From positions 1 to 8,064 of the forward strand of contig JADLDX010000749.1 in assembly GCA_020846515.1 (NCBI GenBank): a DNA stretch of 8,064 bases. The letters run 5' to 3'. This document shows positions 1 through 6,470 of the stretch, in pieces. The notes beneath the pieces are model-generated. The model ran no database searches, had not been told where the DNA came from, and saw only the letters and a program-made list of their open reading frames with translations. Position numbers and translations under genes: made by a program. The DNA is from Pirellulaceae bacterium. Lineage in GTDB: Bacteria; Planctomycetota; Planctomycetia; Pirellulales; Pirellulaceae. Positions within the stretch are counted from its first letter, which is position 1, and each line of letters begins with the position of its first letter.

Positions 1-471
1 CATTAGCGGGCCATGAATACCGAAGTAGCGAGCTAGTTCATTTGTTTGAAAGCTGGGCACGTTGTGATACAAGAGGAGCTTGGCCGTATAGCTGTCGATT
101 TTTTCGGACAGCAGCGGGTTGGTAGCTAATGGATGAAACTGGCCACTACCACTAGCGCCCGTAGCCAAGCCAATACGGTGCGGCTCCCATTGCGTCAGGT
201 CTGCGCCCGACGAGCGCAATGCCTCATCGGCTGCATAAGCTGCCAACAGAGTGCCACGATCCCAGCGCGAAATCCAACCATCTGCGAACTTCGTTTCAGG
301 ATCAATTCGGTCGATCGTGCCTGCATAGCGCGCATTTAATTCTGGCGCTTCCGCACACTGATAGAGTTTTAGTCCACTGCGCGCGTTTCTCAGGCTGTGC
401 ATCACTTCGGCTACGTTGTTACCAACGGCAGAGCATATGCCGATGCCTGTAATAACTATCCGATCGTCCAA
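1..471 (-). CDS. Beta-ketoacyl-ACP synthase (FabF/KAS II-like), N-terminal part, cut by window edge
   Basis: The 157 visible codons encode the N-terminal half of a thiolase-fold condensing enzyme, which would join malonyl-ACP to a growing acyl chain in the cytoplasm. The protein opens with DRIVITGIGICSAVGNN, the usual first strand and glycine-rich turn of FabF-type enzymes. A central WDR..LLAAYAADEAL helix and the late YFGIHGP motif follow. In the two upstream paralogues HGP lies about ten residues before the catalytic cysteine, so the active site falls just outside the window and its integrity cannot be judged. The start is TTG at 471-469. An in-frame TGA lies only four codons upstream, and a GAGAGGAG ribosome-binding sequence sits six bases before the TTG, so no other start is plausible. 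The gene follows the second fused ketosynthase by 77 bases in the same orientation and is probably co-transcribed. Whether it too carries a second, inactive ketosynthase domain is unknown. Confidence 0.9.
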   Translation of the reverse strand, partial: MDDRIVITGIGICSAVGNNVAEVMHSLRNARSGLKLYQCAEAPELNARYAGTIDRIDPETKFADGWISRWDRGTLLAAYAADEALRSSGADLTQWEPHRIGLATGASGSGQFHPLATNPLLSEKIDSYTAKLLLYHNVPSFQTNELARYFGIHGPLM

Positions 472-477
472 GGTGTG

Positions 478-485
478 CTCCTCTC
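478..485 (-). promoter_or_regulatory. Ribosome-binding site deciding a TTG start
   Basis: On the minus strand this reads GAGAGGAG, with six bases between it and the TTG at 471-469. The TGA of TGAGAGGAG is in frame with the TTG, which rules out an upstream start. An ATG at about 498 belongs to a different frame. Confidence 0.8.
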
Positions 486-548
486 AATTGGCTCATCTAC
501 GCGCCGAACACTCTGTTCCGGACTTTACCAGTGGCTGGAATCAACCAA

Positions 549-2969
549 TCACACTCGATCAAGGCAGATGGCTGCGTGGCTGCCTTCTTCGCCTGAGGCG
601 ACAACCAAGGCGCCGGTTGCAGTCGCTGGGGCGGATTGGCCATCGGCCAGCCCCATTCCATGCAGATTCAAGAGAGCAGCGGTAGCATTGAACATGCCGG
701 ACGCCGCTTCGGCATAACCGGTGAGGGGTGTGACTGTGCGAATAGAATGCATGTTACCGAAGATCGAGTTCAGTACGCTGTCTTCGCGGCTGTCTAAGGC
801 GCAGCGACCGCTGGCCAGTTTGTATTGAAATGCGACTTGATCGGAATTTAGTTTGCCTGACTCCAATGCGATTTCGATGGCGCGGCGCAACCATCTGCCC
901 GATGGCTCGATGCCCCTTGGCAGATGCGCATCACAGCACAAACCATAGGATCGAATGCGTCCCCATGCTCGTGCCTGCCGCGCGGCTACCGACGACGCGC
1001 GCTCTAAAACCCAAGCTACCGCCCCTTCGCCCAGTGACATTTGTGGACAGCTTTCACCGTTGTGGCGATTGAGCAGTCCCATACGATCGAATAGCTGAAA
1101 GTACAGCGGCGCTAACTCGTCTGAAGTCACAACGATTACGGCATCTTGATGCCGATTGCGTCGGAAGAGTTCCAGTGCATGCGTGATGGCTTGCAATCCG
1201 GATGCACCCGCACCCACCAATGAAGAGGTGATACCACGAATGCCTAGCGAGCTGGTAACTTGCCCACCAACGGAACTCATTACCAAGTTGGGGAAGTAAA
1301 CTGCACTCGCTTCAGCCCAGACGCCGCCCTTAACGCTTTCCAAATACTTTTGATAGCTCGTCGCCGCTCCACGCGCAATACCGACGACCAACCCGATGTG
1401 GCCCCCGTCGCCCGCGATCGGCCACAGTTTGGCATCTTGCAATGCCAAGGAACTGGCCACGGTCGCGTAAATGGCCACGTTGTCTACGCGTCGAAAGTTA
1501 AGGGTTGGCATCAGTTTTCGAGGATTGAAACCTTTGATCAGCCCCGCTAGCTGCTCAGGATACTCACCACCATTCAACTCCGCGGCGTCACTGAGTCCAG
1601 AGCGGCATGCGCTGAGACTATTGGCAAAATCTTGAATGTTTAGGCCAATCGGTGAAACCAAACCAATACCGGATACGACGATATCCTCGTCCTCTGGCGT
1701 ATCGACTTCGCGACGAGGTTCACCGCTGCGTCCGCCCACAATCACGGCATTAGCGCCGGCAAACGCGGCCGATTGGGCCATGAAAAATCTCATGGGCGAT
1801 AAGCGTGGAAAGTTGGGGACACAATCCAGTTCGCACCCTGGCCGCACCTCGGTGAAATTCGCTGTTGGTGGCAGCCAATCATTTTGCATACCCACGATTG
1901 AGGTAATGACCCCTAATACGCTGGAGGCACCGAGCATGTGGCCGGTAAATGACTTGGTGGCGCTGATGGGTGGCACACGGCTGCCAGCCTGGTCATGTGT
2001 TTGGTCGTCATTGGAGCTATCGACAGCGTCGAAAAAACGCTTCAGGCCAACAGTCTCAGCTGCATCGTTCGCACGAGTGCCCGTACCGTGCACATTGATA
2101 TAGTCGATTTGATGGGACTCGATTCCGGCTTGGGACAGGGCCATACCAATAGCCCGATTCATACCTTCGCCAGCCGGTTCAGGTTGTGTGATGTGATAGG
2201 CATCCCAGCTCAAACCGTAACCGTACAATTCAGCATGTACGTTCGCACGTCGAGCTTGAGCTCGATCAAATGATTCAACGACGATAAAGCCTGCTCCATC
2301 ACCCAGGCTGATACCCATGGGGTCACTAAACGGTGCACAGGGTCCATCCGCCATTGCTCCCAGCGAAGCGAAGCCAGCGAAGGTTAGTTTTGAAAAGCCG
2401 TCGGCTCCACCGGCTAAGACCCATTCACATTTACCGCTGCGAATCAATTCGATGGCGTAGGCAATCGCCGCACCGCTAGAGCTGCAAGCATTCGACAGGG
2501 TGATGGCCGGACCGTGAATACCCAGCTTGGATGCCACAGCGGCTGTTTGGTGATAATGAGCCGATGTCTCAAGCAATCTGCGCGGCATGGAATCGGCATC
2601 AATGTCACTGCCGCCATCCACAAAGCGGTCTAATTGCGAACGACCGCCATGGCTTGTTCCTAGAATCAAACCGCAACGCGTTGCGTCATCCGGTACGGTC
2701 ACACCTGCATCTGATAGTGATTGCGCAGCGGCCAGATAGCCCATCTGGGCAGTGCGGTCAAACTTATCTTGATCTTCAGCGGAAAAATATTGGCTGGGAT
2801 CATAGTCTTCGACTAGAGCTGCCCATATCGAGTTTCCTGGGATGATATTTTCATGCCGCTTGATGCCGGTTTGTCCACGTTCTAAGGCGGCGGTTAAATC
2901 AGCAACGTTCTTGCCTATCGGGCTCCAAACACCCATTCCCGTCACTACGATTCTTGATGTCGCGCTCAT
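549..2969 (-). CDS. Tandem ketosynthase: active KS fused to inactive CLF-like KS (second copy)
   Basis: This 806-residue protein carries two complete FabF-type ketosynthase domains, about twice the usual 410-residue length. Domain 1 (residues 1-412) begins RIVVTGMGVWSPIG. It has the nucleophile C162 in NACSSSG, H294 in VHGTGT, and K339 and H344 in TKSFTGH, so it should perform decarboxylative Claisen condensation on ACP-bound substrates. Domain 2 (about 427-806) restarts with DIVVSGIGLVSPIG, but the aligned catalytic positions are G588 (Cys), L718 (first His), T747 (Lys) and Y752 (second His). It is therefore predicted catalytically dead, like the chain-length factor (KS-beta) of type II polyketide synthases. 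A polar insert (about 317-332) interrupts domain 1, and an acidic linker (about 413-428) joins the halves. At the gating loop domain 1 reads QSAAFAGAN where FabF has NSFGFGGTN. The ATG at 2969 has AGGAG six bases upstream. The gene lies 120 bases after its paralogue. KS assignment is firm; the CLF role of domain 2 is inferred. Confidence 0.95.
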   Translation of the reverse strand: MSATSRIVVTGMGVWSPIGKNVADLTAALERGQTGIKRHENIIPGNSIWAALVEDYDPSQYFSAEDQDKFDRTAQMGYLAAAQSLSDAGVTVPDDATRCGLILGTSHGGRSQLDRFVDGGSDIDADSMPRRLLETSAHYHQTAAVASKLGIHGPAITLSNACSSSGAAIAYAIELIRSGKCEWVLAGGADGFSKLTFAGFASLGAMADGPCAPFSDPMGISLGDGAGFIVVESFDRAQARRANVHAELYGYGLSWDAYHITQPEPAGEGMNRAIGMALSQAGIESHQIDYINVHGTGTRANDAAETVGLKRFFDAVDSSNDDQTHDQAGSRVPPISATKSFTGHMLGASSVLGVITSIVGMQNDWLPPTANFTEVRPGCELDCVPNFPRLSPMRFFMAQSAAFAGANAVIVGGRSGEPRREVDTPEDEDIVVSGIGLVSPIGLNIQDFANSLSACRSGLSDAAELNGGEYPEQLAGLIKGFNPRKLMPTLNFRRVDNVAIYATVASSLALQDAKLWPIAGDGGHIGLVVGIARGAATSYQKYLESVKGGVWAEASAVYFPNLVMSSVGGQVTSSLGIRGITSSLVGAGASGLQAITHALELFRRNRHQDAVIVVTSDELAPLYFQLFDRMGLLNRHNGESCPQMSLGEGAVAWVLERASSVAARQARAWGRIRSYGLCCDAHLPRGIEPSGRWLRRAIEIALESGKLNSDQVAFQYKLASGRCALDSREDSVLNSIFGNMHSIRTVTPLTGYAEAASGMFNATAALLNLHGMGLADGQSAPATATGALVVASGEEGSHAAICLDRV

Positions 2970-2975
2970 GCAATT

Positions 2976-2980
2976 CTCCT
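2976..2980 (-). promoter_or_regulatory. Ribosome-binding site of second fused ketosynthase
   Basis: AGGAG on the minus strand, six bases before the ATG at 2969-2967. It supports that start codon. Confidence 0.75.
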
Positions 2981-2987
2981 GGCCCTA

Positions 2988-3003
2988 ACGCTGATAGCAG
3001 CGT
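2988..3003 (-). other. Short perfect hairpin in the leader of the second fused ketosynthase
   Basis: ACGCTG-ATAG-CAGCGT forms a six-base-pair stem with a four-base loop. It lies seven bases upstream of the AGGAG ribosome-binding site, in the 120-base gap between the two fused ketosynthase genes. No run of T follows on the minus strand, so it is unlikely to be an intrinsic terminator. It could be an mRNA processing or stability element, or chance. Confidence 0.35.
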
Positions 3004-3089
3004 GTTGTGGATCACCCCGCCCAGACGACGCTGTTGCATGGTGACAATTCATTGATTGGTGAAGTAATTTGAATGTGTAGCGAGAATGT

Positions 3090-5540
3090 CTAGATGCGCT
3101 GGAGAACGACCGCATGGTTGTTGCCATGCTCCGTACTACCAGCAATCAAGACGCGCTGATAGTTACCAGGTCTCACCGCACCTTGAACAAATGGCAGGCG
3201 ACGATCCAGGCTGTCATCGATGGATGCCAATGGATAGGCTTCGCCATGCTGCATTCCCAGAGTTGCGGCGGCCACACTCAGCAGGCCTGATGAAGCGCTG
3301 GCCACGCCGATGTTGCCCGACAAGCAACTGACAGGCGGCAGGCGATTACCAAACAGTTGCAGCATCGCTGAAACTTCCCGATGGTCGTAACGTGGCACTC
3401 CGCGGCCATGGCCAATTGCCCAGTCAATGTGAGCCGCGTCGGTATCGGCTTCAGCGATGGCCAATTCCATGGCGCGACTCAGGTATGCGGAATCGTTATC
3501 AAAATCGCGAAATGCAAAGGAATCGGCGGTCGCGCCCACGCCGGCAATGCGTGCCAAAGGCGTAGCGCCTCGCTTTCTGGCAGCTGATGCTCGCTCTAAA
3601 ATCAAGGCTGCTCCGGCCTCGCCTATTACAAATCCATTGCCCTTGCCATATGGTCTGAGCAATGTTGGTTGATCACCATCGTCCTTGGCCAGCCAACCAC
3701 GACGATTGAAAACGTTGTAGAACAGCGAACCAATCTCATCAGCTGCGACGACCGCTATCGCATCTTGGGCTGGGTCATTACGCAGCAGGTCATAGGCATG
3801 GATCAATGCTGTTAGCCCGCTGGTGATACCATCAACCACAGTATTGTTCACGCCGCGCAGTTTGAAGGCTTGAGAAACCTGACCACCGATGGTCGACAGC
3901 ACCATGGCAGGAAAATACTTGGCACTCAGCTTCTCTAGACCATCATTAATCAGGCTTTGTTGGAAATCATCTTGCACCGTAATCGAGCCATAGGTTAGGC
4001 CCATGACCAAACCCAAACGGTCCGGGTTGGCAGTACGCATATCCAGTTTGCTATCTTGAAACGCCAAACCAGCCGCGACCATCGCATAGCGCGTCAGCAA
4101 GTCGGCTCGACGTACGTCTAAAGTGGGAGCCAGTTTGCGCGCGTTAAAACCATCGACCAAGGCCCCGTATCGAGAGCAAAACGCGGACGTATCGAAGCGA
4201 TCAATCGGCCGAATACCACTCTTGCCTTCAACCAAGCTATTGCGGAAGGCATCTCGACCACATCCCACGGGGGTTACAGCCCCGATACCGGTTATCCAGA
4301 CTTCATCCAGATCACTTTGTTTTTCAACCACCGTGGCTCGCATCGCCCCGGCCGAGACCGCACAATTCACGCCACCAAATGCTGCGGAGTTAGAGATAAA
4401 CGCGTCGATCTTTCCTGGACGTGGTATATTGGGTACATAATCCAATTCACAGCCAGGACGCGCCATATCGAAGTTGATCGTGGGCGGAATAAAGCCCTCT
4501 TTCATGGCTAGGATCGATACGATGAACTCCATAATTCCTGCGGCACCCAATGTGTGACCAAAATAGGATTTCGTAGAACTCATCGGCGGAATCGAAGTCC
4601 CCTCAAACAACGCCTTGACCGCTTGGGTCTCTGAAGTGTCATTGTCGCGAGTACCCGTTCCGTGCGCATTGATGTAATCGATGTCCGAAACATCCAGCTG
4701 ACTGCGCTGCAGACATCGAGCCATAGCTCGCTTCAGTCCTTCGCCGGCCGGATGAGGTGAGGTGACGTGGTGTGCATCTCCGGTCAATCCATAGCCCAAG
4801 AATTCGCCATAGACCTTGGCATCACGAGCTTGTGCCCTGGCCAGCGATTCGAGCACCACAAAGCCAGCACCTTCACCGAAACTAACTCCGATTCCTTCGC
4901 TGAAGGGTGACATAGGCACTGGCGCCATCGCCCCCAGCGCATAAAAGCCTGCATAAGTGAAGACGGAAAACGCATCGCTGCCGCCCACTAATACATAGTC
5001 TGCTCGACCTGTACGAATCCATTCATACGCAAAGGCCAGCGCTGTGCCACTGGAAGCGCAGGCTGTAGACACGGTACTACGTGGACCATGCAGTCCCAAA
5101 GCTTTACCAATAGCATCGGACTGCACATAGATGGCCGTGTCTGGAAACGTAAAGAGATTGATGTCGAAAGGGTTCGCTTTAGTCTTGGGAGGATCACCCT
5201 GGCCACCGGCGCAAATGCCCGTCACTAAGCCTAGACGTTCTGAATGCAGTATATCTTCGCTCAACCCAGAGTCGGCCACGGCCCGCCTGGCGGCTAAGAT
5301 CCCAAACTGAGCCGTTCGATCAAGTGCCACTGCGTCTTCGTCTGAGAAGTATTGTTTCGGATCGTAATCAGGTATTTCGGCAGCATGCTTAATCGCCAGG
5401 GTATCTGTGTTGAAAGACTCGATGTTCCGAACCGCACCTTGACTGCTTTTCAACCGCGCGACAACTTCGGGAAGCGAACTGCCGAGAGGACAGTAGATCC
5501 CCATCCCCGAGATCACCACTCGTCCGTTACCGTTGCTCAT
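3090..5540 (-). CDS. Tandem ketosynthase: active KS fused to inactive CLF-like KS (first copy)
   Basis: This 816-residue protein has the same two-domain layout as the next gene and is clearly its paralogue. Domain 1 (residues 1-400) begins RVVISGMGIYCPLG. It holds C161 in STACASSG, H293 in AHGTGT, and K324 and H329 in TKSYFGH, a complete condensing-enzyme active site. Its gating loop reads SNSAAFGGVN, so the first Phe-Gly of the FabF NSFGFGGTN loop is Ala-Ala. Domain 2 (about 412-816) starts with EVWITGIGAVTPVG. The cysteine position is I572 in VDGITSG, the lysine position is S741 and the second histidine is V746 (SGNIGVASASSG). One histidine, H711 in GHGRG, is kept. It is therefore predicted unable to condense and likely acts as a fused chain-length-factor or scaffold half, pairing intramolecularly or with a second copy. 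The ATG at 5540 has GGGAG seven bases upstream. The gene is 116 bases downstream of the GcvT-like gene. Substrate and product are unknown. Confidence 0.95.
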   Translation of the reverse strand: MSNGNGRVVISGMGIYCPLGSSLPEVVARLKSSQGAVRNIESFNTDTLAIKHAAEIPDYDPKQYFSDEDAVALDRTAQFGILAARRAVADSGLSEDILHSERLGLVTGICAGGQGDPPKTKANPFDINLFTFPDTAIYVQSDAIGKALGLHGPRSTVSTACASSGTALAFAYEWIRTGRADYVLVGGSDAFSVFTYAGFYALGAMAPVPMSPFSEGIGVSFGEGAGFVVLESLARAQARDAKVYGEFLGYGLTGDAHHVTSPHPAGEGLKRAMARCLQRSQLDVSDIDYINAHGTGTRDNDTSETQAVKALFEGTSIPPMSSTKSYFGHTLGAAGIMEFIVSILAMKEGFIPPTINFDMARPGCELDYVPNIPRPGKIDAFISNSAAFGGVNCAVSAGAMRATVVEKQSDLDEVWITGIGAVTPVGCGRDAFRNSLVEGKSGIRPIDRFDTSAFCSRYGALVDGFNARKLAPTLDVRRADLLTRYAMVAAGLAFQDSKLDMRTANPDRLGLVMGLTYGSITVQDDFQQSLINDGLEKLSAKYFPAMVLSTIGGQVSQAFKLRGVNNTVVDGITSGLTALIHAYDLLRNDPAQDAIAVVAADEIGSLFYNVFNRRGWLAKDDGDQPTLLRPYGKGNGFVIGEAGAALILERASAARKRGATPLARIAGVGATADSFAFRDFDNDSAYLSRAMELAIAEADTDAAHIDWAIGHGRGVPRYDHREVSAMLQLFGNRLPPVSCLSGNIGVASASSGLLSVAAATLGMQHGEAYPLASIDDSLDRRLPFVQGAVRPGNYQRVLIAGSTEHGNNHAVVLQRI

Positions 5541-5547
5541 GAACCAA

Positions 5548-5552
5548 CTCCC
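5548..5552 (-). promoter_or_regulatory. Ribosome-binding site of first fused ketosynthase
   Basis: GGGAG on the minus strand, seven bases before the ATG at 5540-5538. It supports that start. Confidence 0.7.
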
Positions 5553-5577
5553 ATGCCATCTCGTGTGCTGTCACTGA

Positions 5578-5601
5578 CCGATGTATCGGCTACTGATACA
5601 T
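5578..5601 (-). promoter_or_regulatory. Operator-like dyad overlapping a second palindrome, upstream of first fused ketosynthase
   Basis: Two overlapping inverted repeats lie here. At 5581-5601 the plus strand reads ATGTATC, seven bases, then GATACAT, a perfect seven-base dyad. At 5578-5589 it reads CCGAT-GT-ATCGG, a perfect five-base dyad using part of the same arm. The site is about 40 to 60 bases before the ATG of the first fused ketosynthase. Half-sites of this size and symmetry resemble operators of dimeric repressors such as the TetR family. In RNA the two hairpins would exclude each other. No regulator gene is in the window, so function is inferred. Confidence 0.4.
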
Positions 5602-5627
5602 ATTGCTGTTTGCGTCGATATTGTCGC

Positions 5628-5641
5628 TGTGATTGTTCACA
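5628..5641 (-). promoter_or_regulatory. TGTGA-N4-TCACA inverted repeat, possible activator site
   Basis: The plus strand reads TGTGA-TTGT-TCACA, a perfect five-base dyad with a four-base spacer. It begins 15 bases after the GcvT-like stop codon and about 90 bases before the first fused ketosynthase start. The arms match the CRP half-site, but CRP uses a six-base spacer; the four-base spacer is that of FNR-type sites. It could be a CRP/FNR-superfamily site or a chance palindrome. I cannot place a convincing -35/-10 pair beside it. Confidence 0.3.
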
Positions 5642-5656
5642 TGGACCTTAGGCCCG

Positions 5657-6361
5657 TCATCCGTTGACTGGTTGTCCTTCGGTCGGCTGTCGACCGTTCC
5701 ACGATGCGTTCGTTTGAACGATCGAGGTCACTAAAGTTGACCACAGCTGTGACGCGTGGCCCTTTTCGGTGATCAACAAATAGCCAAGTTGCCCAGGCTT
5801 GCCAGCACGCATCACGTGAGCTCTGGTTTCACCCAGCGATTGATTCTCTGCGACGTCCAAGTAGCGTAGACCTGGCAGTTTCTCACCCATCGACACACCC
5901 AGCAGTTCTCGGGAGCGTGGGCCATCCACTCCCAACAAACTGATCGCATCGCTAAGATCCTCGATCAATACACGATGGTCACGACGATGGTTGTTCAAGT
6001 ATTCCAATGTTTCCTTGGTCGAGCGACCTTCAGTCAACAGCAGATATCCGTCGCCTAATGCCAAGATATACAGATCGCAGATCGCAATTCCCGTATCACT
6101 GAGCATGAAAGAAGTTGTCGCTCGACCGTTGGACAAACGGGAGACATCAACCACATTCAATTGATTCAGGAAACTAACAGCATCACGCCCACTAACTCGG
6201 AATTTGCTGTAGATGTTCTGGTCGGACAGAGCCACGCCTGGACGTGCACATTGACATGGTTGCGCGGAGTTTCCCACACTTGTCAATGACGTACAGTCAC
6301 CTAAATGCTCTAAGGACTGATCCAGCGAATAGTACTTAATATTGGTTGTCGTCATGGACAT
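5657..6361 (-). CDS. Truncated GcvT/YgfZ-like folate-binding-fold protein
   Basis: This 234-residue protein resembles the N-terminal folate-binding part of the aminomethyltransferase family (GcvT T-protein, YgfZ/CAF17, sarcosine oxidase). Residues about 51-150 carry the family pattern: FRVSGRDAVSFLNQL, then VDVSRLSNG, then FMLSDTGIAICDLYIL, then SLLGVDGPRS. A weak counterpart of the Y-T-G-E-x-G motif is seen as GKPGQLGYLL (187-196), with Gln in place of Glu. The Asp-Asp pair of GcvT is Cys-Asp (95-96). It is much shorter than GcvT (about 360) or YgfZ (about 325), and I see neither the C-terminal barrel nor the K-G-C-Y-x-G-Q-E motif of YgfZ. A leader of about 50 residues holds three cysteines (23, 36, 38). 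True T-protein activity is unlikely; it may bind folate or act as a scaffold. The start is ATG 6361 or ATG 6355, and neither has a clear ribosome-binding site. It heads the ketosynthase genes, suggesting a role in that pathway. Confidence 0.75.
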   Translation of the reverse strand: MSMTTTNIKYYSLDQSLEHLGDCTSLTSVGNSAQPCQCARPGVALSDQNIYSKFRVSGRDAVSFLNQLNVVDVSRLSNGRATTSFMLSDTGIAICDLYILALGDGYLLLTEGRSTKETLEYLNNHRRDHRVLIEDLSDAISLLGVDGPRSRELLGVSMGEKLPGLRYLDVAENQSLGETRAHVMRAGKPGQLGYLLITEKGHASQLWSTLVTSIVQTNASWNGRQPTEGQPVNG

Positions 6362-6377
6362 CGCCAGAGTTAGTCCG

Positions 6378-6401
6378 AAAAGGGGTCAGACCCTTTAAAG
6401 G
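6378..6401 (-). terminator. Imperfect inverted repeat, possible intrinsic terminator after the pilus genes
   Basis: On the minus strand AAAGGGT-CTG-ACCCCTTTT can form a seven-pair stem with one bulged C, ending in four T. The core GGGTC-T-GACCC is a perfect odd palindrome. An overlapping CCTTTAAAGG palindrome (6392-6401) adjoins it. It is the only terminator-like structure in the 109-base gap between the PilO/PilP-like stop and the GcvT-like start, so it may separate the two transcription units. The T-tract is short and it ends 17 bases before the GcvT-like ATG. It could instead be a dispersed palindromic repeat or an element in that gene's leader. Confidence 0.45.
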
Positions 6402-6470
6402 CCTCAAGAACAGCCAAAGCCTAGCTCATATCAAGCTGCTAACAATTCGTTCATGGGTGAATTCATCAGT

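Noticed and set aside
133..717. Several overlapping short plus-strand open frames near the left end
   Set aside because: They run antisense to the third KS and the end of the second fused KS, whose protein motifs are unmistakable; no ribosome-binding sites or recognisable domains.
1636..2103. Plus-strand open frame of 155 codons, the longest on that strand
   Set aside because: It lies wholly antisense to the KS-B coding frame, shows no family motif, and its composition is that expected of a shadow of a real gene.
549..2969. Frameshift or sequencing artefact joining two separate KS genes
   Set aside because: The frame is continuous through a plausible linker, there is no internal ribosome-binding site with a start at the domain boundary, and the neighbouring paralogue has the same architecture.
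4784..5206. Two short minus-strand frames inside the first fused KS
   Set aside because: They are in a different frame within domain 1 of that protein and encode no recognisable motif.
3090..5540. Modular type I polyketide synthase or PUFA synthase fragment
   Set aside because: No acyltransferase, ketoreductase, dehydratase or ACP domain flanks the KS pair; the protein starts and ends cleanly at KS boundaries.
6362..6470. Glycine riboswitch before the GcvT-like gene
   Set aside because: The gap is only 109 bases and shows none of the tandem conserved aptamer cores; the only structure is the short GGGTCTGACCC hairpin.
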